This document shows positions 42,859 to 51,569 of a DNA stretch of 64,000 bases, piece after piece; the first letter of the stretch is position 1; each line of letters starts with the position of its first letter. The stretch covers positions 102,619 to 166,618 of the forward strand of contig JABTVA010000003.1 of the NCBI GenBank assembly GCA_015075075.1, given 5' to 3'. The notes under the pieces were generated by a model, which saw only the letters and a list, made by a program, of their open reading frames with translations, did not search any database and was not told the origin of the DNA. The position numbers were made by a program, and so were the translations under genes. Origin of the DNA: Deltaproteobacteria bacterium (GTDB lineage: Bacteria; Desulfobacterota; GWC2-55-46).

Positions 42859-43971
42859 TTATATCGTGAGTCCGCGCCCCGCGAGTTCCTCGCTCGCTTC
42901 CGCCACCCGGTCCGGGGCGTCCTTTCCTTCAAGCCATGCCGCAAGCTCGACAAGCCCGTCCTCAAGGGTCACCCTCGGCTCGTAGCCCAGAACGGCCCTG
43001 GCAAGCCCTATGTCCGCGAAGCAGTGCCTTATGTCGCCCATCCTGCACTTGCCCGTTATCTCCGGGCTTATCTCCTTGCCGAACATGCGCGACATCCTCT
43101 CGGCAATCTCGACAACCGCGTGGCTCCTGCCGCTCCCGACGTTAAAGGCCCTGTAGGCCGCCCCCTTTGCCTCCAGGGCGAGCCTGCAGGCGTATGCCAC
43201 GTCGCGCACGTTTACGAAGTCCCTCTGCTGGAGGCCGTCCTCGTATATGAGGGGCGGTTTCCCGTTAATGAGTCTCGCCGAGAATATCGCGAGGACGCCG
43301 GTATAGGGGTTGGAGAACGCCTGCCTCGGCCCGAATGCGTTGAAGAACCTGAGGGCCACGGTCGGTATGCCGTATGCGCTCCCCGCGACCAGGCACATCC
43401 TCTCCTGGTCGAATTTAGTGAGCGCGTATATCGAGGCAATCGAAGGGGGCTTCGTCTCGGGCGTCGGCACCGGGACGAGCATCCGCCCGGCCTGGTCCAC
43501 GAGCTCCCATTCGCCTTCCCTCAGGCGCTCTATGGTCCTCTCTGCCGTCTCGGCTGCGGCCCCGTCGACCGTACGGTAGAGGCCCTCGCCGTATATGCTC
43601 ATGCTGGACGCGACTACGAGCTTTTCGACGGGCCTTTTTATGACCGCCTCAAGGAGGACAGCGGTGCCCCTGCAGTTGACGTCCACGTAGTCTTCTATCC
43701 GGTACATCGACTGCCCGACACCCACGGCCGCCGCGAGATGGAAGACCGCGTCGACGCCGTCGAGCGCCTTCTCGACCGCCTCGGGGTCCCTTACGACGCC
43801 GAGAACGAGCTCCACGTCCCGCGAGAGGTATTCCGGCCTTTTTCCCCCGGGCCCGTGCACCTGCTCCACGAGTGAATCAAGTGCCCTTACCCTGTAGCCG
43901 CTGTCAAGCAGCTCATCCGCGAGGTGCGAGCCTATGAACCCGGCCCCTCCGGTAATCAGTATCTTCTCCAT
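42859..43971 (-). CDS. Extended short-chain NAD-dependent sugar epimerase/dehydratase
   Basis: A protein of 370 residues from the ATG at 43971, which follows GGGAGGGAGGAAATCGA. The Rossmann signature ITGGAGFIGSHLADEL lies at the N-terminus. The active-site SMSIYGEG with SIYALTKFDQERM (YxxxK) and ALRFFNAFGPRQAFSNPYT mark a UDP-glucose 4-epimerase/dehydratase type. It would produce or modify a nucleotide sugar for the downstream glycosyltransferases. It heads the operon. The frame stays open upstream to 44160 without a ribosome site and is not used. Confidence 0.88.
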   Translation of the reverse strand: MEKILITGGAGFIGSHLADELLDSGYRVRALDSLVEQVHGPGGKRPEYLSRDVELVLGVVRDPEAVEKALDGVDAVFHLAAAVGVGQSMYRIEDYVDVNCRGTAVLLEAVIKRPVEKLVVASSMSIYGEGLYRTVDGAAAETAERTIERLREGEWELVDQAGRMLVPVPTPETKPPSIASIYALTKFDQERMCLVAGSAYGIPTVALRFFNAFGPRQAFSNPYTGVLAIFSARLINGKPPLIYEDGLQQRDFVNVRDVAYACRLALEAKGAAYRAFNVGSGRSHAVVEIAERMSRMFGKEISPEITGKCRMGDIRHCFADIGLARAVLGYEPRVTLEDGLVELAAWLEGKDAPDRVAEASEELAGRGLTI

Positions 43972-44438
43972 TCGATTTCCTCCCTGCTCTCCCTGCGGGC
44001 GTTGTCGAGCGGCGCGTCCGGGCAATAGTCGACTGGTGCCAAATTTCAGAGAAACCAGCACGGTGCAGGGCGTTCGATTTTCACAAGCTGGCTTCAGACG
44101 GACCGCTGGAATGGGGAGAGAATGCAACTGGCTACGGCTCGCGGGCAGAGACATAGGCAAAGCTCCTTTAGCATGTATGAAGCTTTCCCTTCTAAACTTA
44201 TATCAGTGAATCGGCTTTGGCTGGCGTGCGGCAGTGCCGCCCACAACGTTGGATTGGCGGGCCGTTGCCGGCACAAATCCTTTCCAATTCCCGCCCGGGG
44301 CGCGTGTTATACTGCTCACACGAATTCCGGAGCAGAGAGGTCTCTACCGCCCCTTCCCCCTCTTTCAACCCGCCCAGGCGCCCGAAGCTGAGATTCTGCC
44401 GCCATCACCTATATCGAAATAAGGCGGAGATGCCGCAT
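43972..44438. promoter_or_regulatory. Divergent promoter region for the glycan operon and the plus-strand EEP gene
   Basis: About 467 bases between two divergently transcribed units hold no gene. The minus-strand promoter for the 18.6-kb operon must lie here; AT-rich words occur near 44190-44215 and 44310-44320 (TTATACTG). No operator or -35/-10 pair is clear enough to call. Confidence 0.4.
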
Positions 44439-45175
44439 ATGCAAAAAATCCGGCTCCGGTAATGACGCCAACGTCCACAGCTGCATGGGCTCGGACGGGA
44501 AGATATCCACCTACAGGATAGCCGACGTCATCGCCAGGTGCGAGCCCGACATCGTGGCCCTGCAGGAGCTGGACGCCGGGCTCGCAAGGACGAACCACGC
44601 GCACCAGGCCGAGGAGATAGGCCGCGCGCGCACCCCGACATGGATTTCCATTTCATCCGTCGCTGGAGATACAGGAATGGCAATACGCACGCGTCCGAGC
44701 AGGTACCCGCTCCGTCTGTCAGGGCGGTGCGCTGCCGTCGCCCTGGTGGTTCCGGCCCCTTCGAAAAAGGGGGCGCTCTGGGCGGCGGTGAGTTTCCAGG
44801 GGAGGGAAGTACAGATACTGAAATACTTATTTCCGCACAACTGGAGGGAAAGGGTGCCCAGGCCGAGCGCCCTGGGGCCGAGTGGGCTGCCCACTTTCAG
44901 GCGCGCCGCCGCTCCTCCCTCTGCGCGACCTCAACACCTTCCGGTCTCGTCCGTTTACAAAAGGTTCAGGAGGTTCCTCCCGGACGCGCAGCTCGATTTT
45001 CGGCAAGAGGCCCGGAAGACGTACCGAGCCGCTATCCCATGCCAGCCTGTACGACCACACCTCGAGCCGCGAGTCCTGGCCCCTCATTACCGATGTGCTG
45101 GAGTGACCGTTCTTACCCGGGCCGCCTCGACCACTCCCCATAGGCCGATATCGACATACGCTGACCCCGGAAAAA
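44439..45175 (+). pseudogene. Endonuclease/exonuclease/phosphatase (EEP) family gene with many frame breaks
   Basis: In pieces, different frames give MQKIRLR, then a recognisable EEP start (CMGSDGKISTYRIADVIA, EPDIVALQELDAGLARTN), DFHFIRR, FQGREVQI and GDLNTF-like fragments (RDLNTFRS, SVYKRFRRFLPDAQLDF). These are the family's first, middle and C-terminal blocks in the right order but shifted at least five times, mostly by losses of one base in G or C runs. The native reading of the start is RLRVMTYNVHSCMGSDGK. Members cleave nucleic acids or phosphoesters. It is paired with a downstream phospholipase D gene. Confidence 0.75.
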
Positions 45176-45179
45176 AGCA

Positions 45180-46735
45180 CCTGGAGGTGCGGAATTAGCT
45201 GTGGGGACCGATATTAGAGCCGGGCCGGAACTGCTTCTGGAGTTTTGCCGTCGAGGAATCGTCTACGCCGACGGCGCTGGTACAGGCAGCGCCTTCTACC
45301 GCGCGCGGCCCTCAAGGCGCGTAGATACAATACCCCGCTGCGTTCGACAGCGAAGTGTCCTCGTCCGCGGGCCCTGAGGCCTGAGGGCAAGGTGGAGGTG
45401 CTACGCTTTCTCGTCTTCGACTCGCCCTGCAGGAGGGAACCCTGAGCTCCGCGTGGCTGCTACACTCGCCTGGGACTTCAGCCCTCATATTCCTGCACGA
45501 GCGAGTGGATGCAGGAGGTCGTCTTCAACTGGTCCACGAGCGAGCGCTTCCTCTTCCGCTTCGACGGGAAGCACGCCACAGGCGCGAGAGCCACAGCACC
45601 AGAAATACCGTCATAGACGGGCTACAGCCTTCCTCGGCGGCATGACTGCCGCGCGGGCAGGTGGGACGACAGGCGCCACCTCGCGCGGAACCCAGAGAGG
45701 ACCAACCCTGACGGGAAGCCCTACGCCCCTTACCATGACATGCAGGCCTACTTCACCGGCCCGCTCGTCTCCGCCCTCTCCAGGATGTTCGAGGAGCGCT
45801 GGAGGCTTTCGGCTGGAAGCGAGATACCTCTGCCCGGCCCTCTCGAAGGCGACTACCTGCCGCCGGGCGTAGGGACCCCGATACAGGCCAGGGACGCTTC
45901 GCTCAGCAGGACCCAGGGCAAGACATTCTTCAGGCCCGACGGGCCCGTGAAGGAGATACGGGCCCTCTTCCTCGACGCCATAACAGCCGCCCGGAAGCTC
46001 GTCTACATCGAAAGCCAGTACTTCAGCTCGCATGCGATATACAGGGCGCTCACCGAAAGAATGGAGGACGGGTCGGCCCCGAAGCTCGATATCGTCATCA
46101 TACTCCCCAAGAAACCCCACGCGCTGGTGGAGGAACTTTCCGTGGGCCTCCTGCAGGCGCGGATACTCGGCCTTTTGAGGCAGACGGCCAAACGCCGGGG
46201 CCACTCGCTCGGCATCTACTATTCGGCGGCGCCCGGAGAGGACGGGGAAGAGGTCCCGGTGTACATACACTCCAAGGTGATGATAGTGGACGACAGGTTC
46301 CTTACCGTGGGCTCGGCTAACGCCACGAACAGGAGCATGGGGCTTGACTCGGAGCTGAACATCTCGTGGGAGGCCTGTTCACTCAGGGACTTAAGCCTCA
46401 TCCGTTCAATCAGGGAGTTCAGGGCCGGTCTCCTCACCGAGCACATCGGGACCGACTCCGGGATAGACCTGCGGAGGCTTAAAAGGCCGAAGGGGCTTGT
46501 CGAGTACCTCGACTACCTGGCCGAGACGAGGCTCTACCGGCTCCAGAGGCACGACATAAGCAGCTATCTTGCGGGTAATGAGATATTGAAGGCGCTCGAT
46601 GAGCTTCTAATGGACCCGGAGAAGGCCATCATAGAGGAGAACGTCTTCGAGATATTCTCTCCGGACGTCGCGTCGGCCTTCTCCGAAGGGATGACCTTAT
46701 TCAAGAAATACCTCTTCAGGAAACGCGCGGGCTGA
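45180..46735 (+). pseudogene. Phospholipase D-family protein, N-terminal half frame-broken
   Basis: The last 330 or so residues (from 45740) are intact: MQAYFTGPLVSALSRMFEER, IYIESQYFSSHAIYRALT-type region and HKD motif 2 YIHSKVMIVDD..TVGSANATNRSMGL. The first half (ILEPGRNC..SFAVEESS, FDGKHA..HHQKY.VIDG HKD motif 1, AFLGGMDLTSARWDD) is present but scattered over three frames between 45190 and 45740. A complete protein has two HKD motifs and hydrolyses phosphodiesters, for example cardiolipin-synthase-like. It follows the EEP gene with no gap, so both probably belonged to one two-gene unit. Confidence 0.85.
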
Positions 46736-46740
46736 AATGC

Positions 46741-46766
46741 AAAAGCCCGGCTATGCCGGGCTTTAT
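46741..46766. terminator. Bidirectional terminator between convergent genes
   Basis: AAAGCCCGGC-TAT-GCCGGGCTTT is a perfect hairpin with A and T runs on both sides, six bases after the phospholipase D stop and 25 bases after the helicase stop on the opposite strand. It can end both converging transcripts. Confidence 0.9.
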
Positions 46767-46791
46767 CGCGCTATCGAAGGCCGCCTGTATC

Positions 46792-48420
46792 TTATTTCCT
46801 GAGCGCCCTGGGTTTTGCCGGGGCCACCGCCACCTTCCTCCCGGAGATTATCGAGCGGTGCATGAACTCGATAATCTTTTCAGCGGACTCCCTCGGCACC
46901 TCGACGAAGGTGAACGACTCGAATATGCTGACCTTCTTTATCTGCTGCCTCGGGAGGTCGGCCTTCTTCGATATCGCGTCAACAATGTCCATGGCGCTTA
47001 CGCCCTGCTCCCTGCCGATGGTCATGAAGAGCCTCGCCATGCCGGGGGCGGCCCCGGTGTCGTCGAGCGAGCCCCTATCCTCAACCTCTTCGGGGGCCCT
47101 GTCGAAGCCTTCGAGCTGAAACTTAAGCAGCGCCGCGAGCGCCTCAACGGGCTTAAGCCTTTCCGAGAGTTTCTCGGCCATGCCGAGGAACCTCTCGAAC
47201 CTCTCGTCGTCGATGAACTCGTTTATCTTCTCCTCAAGAGAAGCGAGCCTTACGCCGAGCACCTCTTCCCTGCTGGGGAGCCTGCCCTTCTTAATCTCCG
47301 CCTTGGACACGGCCTTTATGAGCCGGAACTGCCTGTCCTCCCTCGGGGTGACGAAGGTTATGGCCACCCCTTCCCTTCCGGCCCTGCCGGTCCTCCCGAT
47401 CCTGTGCACGTAGGACTCGGGGTTCTGCGGTATGGAATAGTTCACGACGTGGGAGATGCTGCTTATGTCGAGGCCGCGCGCGGCAACGTCGGTCGCGACG
47501 AGCACGTCCACCTTGCCCCCCTTGAATTTCTTGAGGACGGCCTCCCTCTGCGCCTGCGTGTAGTCTCCGTGCATGGCGTCCGCGTCGTATCCGCGGAGCT
47601 TGAGGTTCGAGGTGACCTCGTCAACCTCTTTCTTGGTGTGGCAGAAGACCAGGAAAGTGCCTTCGGCGTCGAAGTCTATAAGCCTTGAGAGCGCGTCCAT
47701 CTTGTCCGAATTCCTGAGCTCGTAGACTATCTGCCGTATCTTCGCCGCCGTGAGCGTGTCAGCGGCAATCCGGACCCTCTCCGGGGTTTTCATATATCTC
47801 TTGGATATACGGAGGACCTCTTCGGGCATGGTCGCGGAGAAAAGAAGCGTCTGCCTGGCCTCGGGCGTCTCCTTCAATATCCTCGTGATGTCGTCGATGA
47901 AGCCCATGTCGAGCATCTCGTCGGCCTCGTCGAGGACCACTATCTTCACGTCCTTAAGGGAGAGCGTGCGCCGCTCTATGTGGTCCAGGACCCTGCCTGG
48001 CGTGCCGACCACGATCTGGACGCCCTTTGCTATGGCCTTAATCTGCCGGTCTATGGAGGTCCCGCCGTAGACCGGGAGGGCGTGCACCTTCTTGTTGGCC
48101 CCGAGCTTGTTTATCTCCTCGGCGGCCTGGATCGCGAGCTCCCTCGTGGGCGCGAGGATGACGGCCTGTACCGGGCCCCTGCCCTTGTCGACCTTCTCGA
48201 TGACGGGTATGCCGAATGCGGCCGTCTTCCCCGTCCCTGTCTGCGCCTGGCCTATCACGTCCTTCCCGGCCAGAAGTAGCGGTATCGTCTTCTCCTGTAT
48301 GGGGGTCGGCTCCTCGAATCCCATTGCCGACACTGCCTTCATGACCTCGGGCGAGAGTCCGAAGTCATTGAAACTCTTCTTTTCCCTGCTTTCCAATTGC
48401 GTTCCGTCTCCTTTTTGCAA
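46792..48420 (-). CDS. DEAD-box RNA helicase with DbpA-type RNA-binding domain
   Basis: A protein of 542 residues. Helicase motifs: Q motif with GFEEPTPIQEKTIP, motif I AQTGTGKT, II DEAD (VVLDEADEMLDM), III SAT, and motif VI HRIGRTGRAGR. A C-terminal DbpA-like RRM domain (SIFESFTFVEVPRESAEKII) follows a basic linker. This is the CsdA/DeaD architecture, which acts in cold adaptation, ribosome assembly and RNA decay; the exact subgroup cannot be told. It converges with the phospholipase D gene. Confidence 0.93.
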   Translation of the reverse strand: MQKGDGTQLESREKKSFNDFGLSPEVMKAVSAMGFEEPTPIQEKTIPLLLAGKDVIGQAQTGTGKTAAFGIPVIEKVDKGRGPVQAVILAPTRELAIQAAEEINKLGANKKVHALPVYGGTSIDRQIKAIAKGVQIVVGTPGRVLDHIERRTLSLKDVKIVVLDEADEMLDMGFIDDITRILKETPEARQTLLFSATMPEEVLRISKRYMKTPERVRIAADTLTAAKIRQIVYELRNSDKMDALSRLIDFDAEGTFLVFCHTKKEVDEVTSNLKLRGYDADAMHGDYTQAQREAVLKKFKGGKVDVLVATDVAARGLDISSISHVVNYSIPQNPESYVHRIGRTGRAGREGVAITFVTPREDRQFRLIKAVSKAEIKKGRLPSREEVLGVRLASLEEKINEFIDDERFERFLGMAEKLSERLKPVEALAALLKFQLEGFDRAPEEVEDRGSLDDTGAAPGMARLFMTIGREQGVSAMDIVDAISKKADLPRQQIKKVSIFESFTFVEVPRESAEKIIEFMHRSIISGRKVAVAPAKPRALRK

Positions 48421-48464
48421 TCTGTGGTGATTTAACAGCTTGCTGAAAAAACTCCGTTTTTATC
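48421..48464. other. Short spacer upstream of repeat R1b
   Basis: TTGCTGAAAAA-CTCCGTTTTTAT precedes the R1 element here and also precedes R1c at 55470-55493. The shared flank suggests that the repeated unit is longer than the R1 palindrome itself at these two sites. Confidence 0.5.
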
Positions 48465-48597
48465 CAGGCTGCTCAAAAAGCTCCAGATGCGAGGCCCCGG
48501 TTGGAACAGGGGAGCGAGGAATGAGGCGTACTTTTCGTATACGCCGGAGTGTCCAGCGACGTAGCCTTCGACGCAGATGGACTTTTTCAGCAGCCTG
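48465..48597. repeat. Palindromic repeat family R1, copy b
   Basis: The ends are CAGGCTGCTCAAAAAG and the inverted CTTTTTCAGCAGCCTG. The core holds AATGAGGCGTACTTTTCGTATACGCC, a small hairpin present in all four copies. This copy carries an 11-base-longer left arm (CCGGTTGGAACAGGG region) than copies c and d. Confidence 0.9.
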
Positions 48598-48716
48598 TTA
48601 ATCTGCAAATATATCATGAAAGAGGTCAATTTGGTAACAAAATCGGCCAACGCCCGCCGATTTCAGTCAATTCCAATGGATTGGAAAATTGCATCTTCCC
48701 CAGGCGGCCCTGGCGC

Positions 48717-48746
48717 AAAAAAAAGCCGGGAGTGGGCGCTCCCGGC
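48717..48746 (-). terminator. Terminator-like hairpin between dinB and the helicase
   Basis: GCCGGGAG-TGGGCG-CTCCCGGC (48725-48746) is a perfect 8-bp stem. The A-run at 48717-48724 becomes a U-tract on the minus strand. It lies 400 bases past the dinB stop, on the strand of the SOS operon. Confidence 0.75.
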
Positions 48747-49152
48747 AAGAGGGGGTAAACAGGGCTCCCACGGAAAAACAGGGAACCATGCTGGAAAAAA
48801 CTTTAGCAGGGTTTTCCGGGTTGTCAACATGGTTTACGGAAATTTCTTTCATGCAAAGCCGTTTTTACATTTTTAACAATGCCAGCAAAGTTTTTTACGT
48901 CTGAAATCAATAAAATGCTGGAATGAACCTCCCCGTAGCTTGCTCCGGGGTATCTTCAAACATCCCCTCCCTTGATGGGAGGGGATAAGAGGGGAGGGTG
49001 ACTTATCCTTCACTCCCTCCCAACCTCCCCCATCAAGGGGGAGGAGGTTAAAGACAGCGCAGGAAGCTACGGGGAATTTTACCCGAACATGATTAAAAAT
49101 CGGGGCATAACAAGCATTATTTACATGACGAAAAGGTCGGGGAAAAAGCTTT
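48747..49152. other. Intergenic region with a 144-bp inverted-repeat element
   Basis: No gene is seen. From 48931 CCCCGTAGCTT to 49074 the inverse AAGCTACGGGG bound a 144-bp block. Inside are further short hairpins, including CCCCTCCCTTGATGGGAGGGG. This looks like an R-family intergenic element of a fourth type; only one copy is present in the window. Confidence 0.6.
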
Positions 49153-50383
49153 TCACCTTACATCGACCCTCTTAACGCCCTCGGGCCTCCACGCCGGTGA
49201 TATTACGCCGGTAGGGTCGTCCCAGGGGTCCTTCTCAAAGAGCGCGGCCCATGTGACTGTGGACGAGCCGAAGGTCCTGTTCAGGCCGTCCATTGCCCCA
49301 AGGAGCCTCTCGCGCCTCCTGTCGTCCTCGAAAAGCTGCATCTGGGGCGAGCCCTTTGAGATGTCCGAGAGCGTGACGCCGAGGAGCCGCACCGCGGTCT
49401 TAAGACGCAGGCCTTCGAGTATCCCCACTGCCGCCGAGTATATGGCGCGGGTGTCGTTCGTCGGGGCCGGGAGGGTCTTCTGCTTCGAGAAGGTATAGAA
49501 GTCCGGATATCTTATGGTGAGTGCAACCTTGCGCCCATAGAGATCGTGCTCCCTTGCCCTTGCGCCGACCTTCTCGGAGAGCTTGAGCAAGTGCCTCCTT
49601 ATTACCGGCTTATCCGAGGCGTCTACCGGCAGGGTCATGGAGTGCCCGACGCTCTTTGCCTCTTCCTCCTGTCCGATGGGCACTACCCCGCCCTCGTATT
49701 CGCCCTGTCCCATGAGCTTAAGCCTCTCGCCTATTATGCCGAAGCGCTCCCTGAGGATGCTCGCCGGGAACCTGCCGAGCTCGCCGCAGGTAGCGACCCC
49801 CAGGGCGGCGAGGTGGGCCGTGAGCCTCGGGCCTATGCCCCAGAGCTCGTTTACCGGCAGGTCCTCGAGGAGGGCCGGGACCTCTTCCGGCGCCAGGACG
49901 ACCAGGCCGTCGGGCTTTTTCATGTCTGATGCGAGCTTTGCGATGAGCTTATTCGGGGCTATGCCTATGGAGCACGTAAGGAGGCTCCCGAGCTCCTCCC
50001 GTATCCTCTTCTTTACCGCCATTGCAAGGGCCGAGGGAGAGCCGTATGCGCAAATGCAGCCCGTTATGTCCACGAACGCCTCGTCGATGGAATACGCCTC
50101 GACCATCGGCGAGAAGTCCCTCAGTATCCCGATAATCCGGACCGAGGCGTCGGTGTATTTGCGGTTGTCCCCGGTGACGAATATAAGGCCGGGGCAGGCC
50201 CTTTTGGCCTCGACCTTGTTCATGCCGGTCCTTACGCCGAACGCCCTTGCCTCGTAGGAGGCGGTCGTCACTACGGTCCTCTTGGCCGAGCCCACGACCG
50301 CTATGGCTTCCTCAGGAGGGGTTCGCCTGCTGCTCTACCGAGGCGAAAAAGGCGTTCATGTCGATGTGCATTATAAGCCTCAA
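49153..50383 (-). CDS. dinB: DNA polymerase IV (Y-family), frame break near the N-terminus
   Basis: Most of the protein is intact from 50295: VVTTASYEARAFGVRTGMNK, the catalytic SIDEAFVDIT, GIAPNKLIAKLASDMKKPDG and the little-finger domain. The N-terminal 28 or so residues (MHIDMNAFFASVEQQANPS) are encoded upstream in another frame from TTG 50383, which has GGAGG eight bases before it and overlaps the small-gene stop as TTGA; ATG 50371 is an alternative. Five bases, all in C or G runs, appear lost near 50300-50320, between ANPS and AVVGSAKRT. DinB performs error-prone lesion bypass. Corrected, it would be about 411 residues. Confidence 0.85.
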
Positions 50384-50619
50384 GAGTCGACCTCCTCGAT
50401 CGACCAGCCGAGGCTCGATGAGTTATAGGCGAGCTCGAAGAGCGTTGCGCCGTCCGATACCGTGAAGTGCAGGATGCGCGCGCTCCCCTCCCTTGACGCC
50501 CAGGTGTATGTTATCTCCTTTACGCCGTATACCCTGCCCCGCCATTTGAACTTTACCGGCCTTACTCCACTGTCGAAGACCGCAACGACCTTTATCGCGT
50601 CCCTTATCTTTTTTGCCAT
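50380..50619 (-). CDS. Small conserved SOS-operon protein of unknown function
   Basis: A protein of 79 residues (MAKKIRDAIKVVAVFDSGVR) with an ATG at 50619; an ATG two codons upstream at 50625 is also possible. It is beta-rich and basic at the start (VKFKWRGRVYGVKEITYTW, ILHFTVSDGATLFELAY). I recall similar small proteins beside dinB and lexA in deltaproteobacteria but cannot name a family. It overlaps the dinB start by four bases and lies between lexA and dinB. Confidence 0.75.
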   Translation of the reverse strand: MAKKIRDAIKVVAVFDSGVRPVKFKWRGRVYGVKEITYTWASREGSARILHFTVSDGATLFELAYNSSSLGWSIEEVDS

Positions 50620-50678
50620 AAGCACATCCCCGGGGCATCTACGTCGCGCTTTCCACCTGTGATGCGGTTACGCAATTG

Positions 50679-50820
50679 GCGACCCCTAAAAATTAGAGAT
50701 TTTTTCCTGCTTTTCCCGTAGGCCGGGAATAAAAAGCGGAGCATATATGAACAATATGTGAGCATTTTTATTTCCGGCCCGACGCAGAGTCCGGGGAAAA
50801 GATCAATTTTTAGAGGTTGC
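50679..50820. repeat. Palindromic repeat family R2, copy a (lexA 3' side)
   Basis: The outer arms GCGACCCCTAAAAATT (50679-50694) and AATTTTTAGAGGTTGC (50805-50820) are inverted with two mismatches. The inner part (AGAGATTTTTTCCTGCTTTTCCC ... AGTCCGGGGAAAAGATCAATTTTT) recurs at 55614-55868. It ends exactly where the lexA stop codon begins and separates lexA from the small gene. Confidence 0.8.
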
Positions 50821-51438
50821 CTATTCAAGCCGCCTTATTACTGATATCACCTTGCCTATGACGGCGAAATCGCTGCCGTCTTTGACTACGATGGGCTCCA
50901 TCGCACGGTTCTCGGGCTTCAAGACGACCCCTCCGCCAGTCTTTAAAAGCCTCTTTACCGTGGCCTCGCCGTCCACGAGGACCACGACTATGTCCCCGTC
51001 CGAGGCATGGGGCTGGGGCCTTACGACCACGAGGTCGCCCTCGGAGATGCCCGCTTCCACCATGCTCTCGCCCTCGACCTTCAGAAGGAAAGCGTCCCTG
51101 CACTTGAAGAAGCGCTCATCGAGCACCACATGGCCAAGTATGTCCTCGACCGCCTCTTCAGGCGCGCCCGCCCTCACCCTTCCGGCTATCGGCAACCGGA
51201 TGCCGCCCTGTTGCGCCCGATTGCGCCCAAGGAGCGAGATCGCGCGCGAGGCCGAGCCTCCCCTTTTTATGAAGCCCTTCTTTTCGAGGGCGGTAAGGTG
51301 CTTTGCGGCGTTCTTCGGCCCCTTTATCCCGAACCTGGCGCAAATGTCCCTCAGGGAAGGCGGGTAGCCCGCCTCCTCGATGAACTCGCGGAGGAAATCC
51401 AGTATCTCTTTCTGGCGTGATGTAAGCTCGTTGTCCAT
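50821..51438 (-). CDS. lexA: SOS repressor LexA
   Basis: A protein of 205 residues. An N-terminal winged helix (TSRQKEILDFLREFIEEAGY..SLRDICARFGIKGP) is followed by a self-cleavage site Ala85-Gly86 and a serine/lysine dyad Ser125 (GESMVEAGI) and Lys162. This is the full-length repressor-protease; RecA filament triggers self-cleavage and derepression. The LexA-like palindrome at 51440-51457 directly abuts its start codon, so autoregulation is likely. The downstream small gene and dinB probably belong to its regulon, separated by repeat R2a. Confidence 0.95.
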   Translation of the reverse strand: MDNELTSRQKEILDFLREFIEEAGYPPSLRDICARFGIKGPKNAAKHLTALEKKGFIKRGGSASRAISLLGRNRAQQGGIRLPIAGRVRAGAPEEAVEDILGHVVLDERFFKCRDAFLLKVEGESMVEAGISEGDLVVVRPQPHASDGDIVVVLVDGEATVKRLLKTGGGVVLKPENRAMEPIVVKDGSDFAVIGKVISVIRRLE

Positions 51439-51439
51439 A

Positions 51440-51457
51440 GGGCTACATTTGTTACCC
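51440..51457. promoter_or_regulatory. Putative LexA operator overlapping the lexA start region
   Basis: GGGCTACATTTGTTACCC on the plus strand (51440-51457) is an imperfect palindrome with 7-base arms and 5 of 7 matches. It lies two bases upstream of the lexA ATG, where autorepression would be effective. The consensus half-site for this lineage is unknown to me, so this is inferred from position and symmetry. No obvious ribosome site is seen between it and the start. Confidence 0.45.
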
Positions 51458-51569
51458 TAAGGATAATCCAGGAACTTTCCTATGTCAAGGGAAGAAGATG
51501 GGGAGAACGGCTATGAGGAAAAAACCATAACCATTTGGAATATGTACTATTTCACGGCAAATCCTGAAA

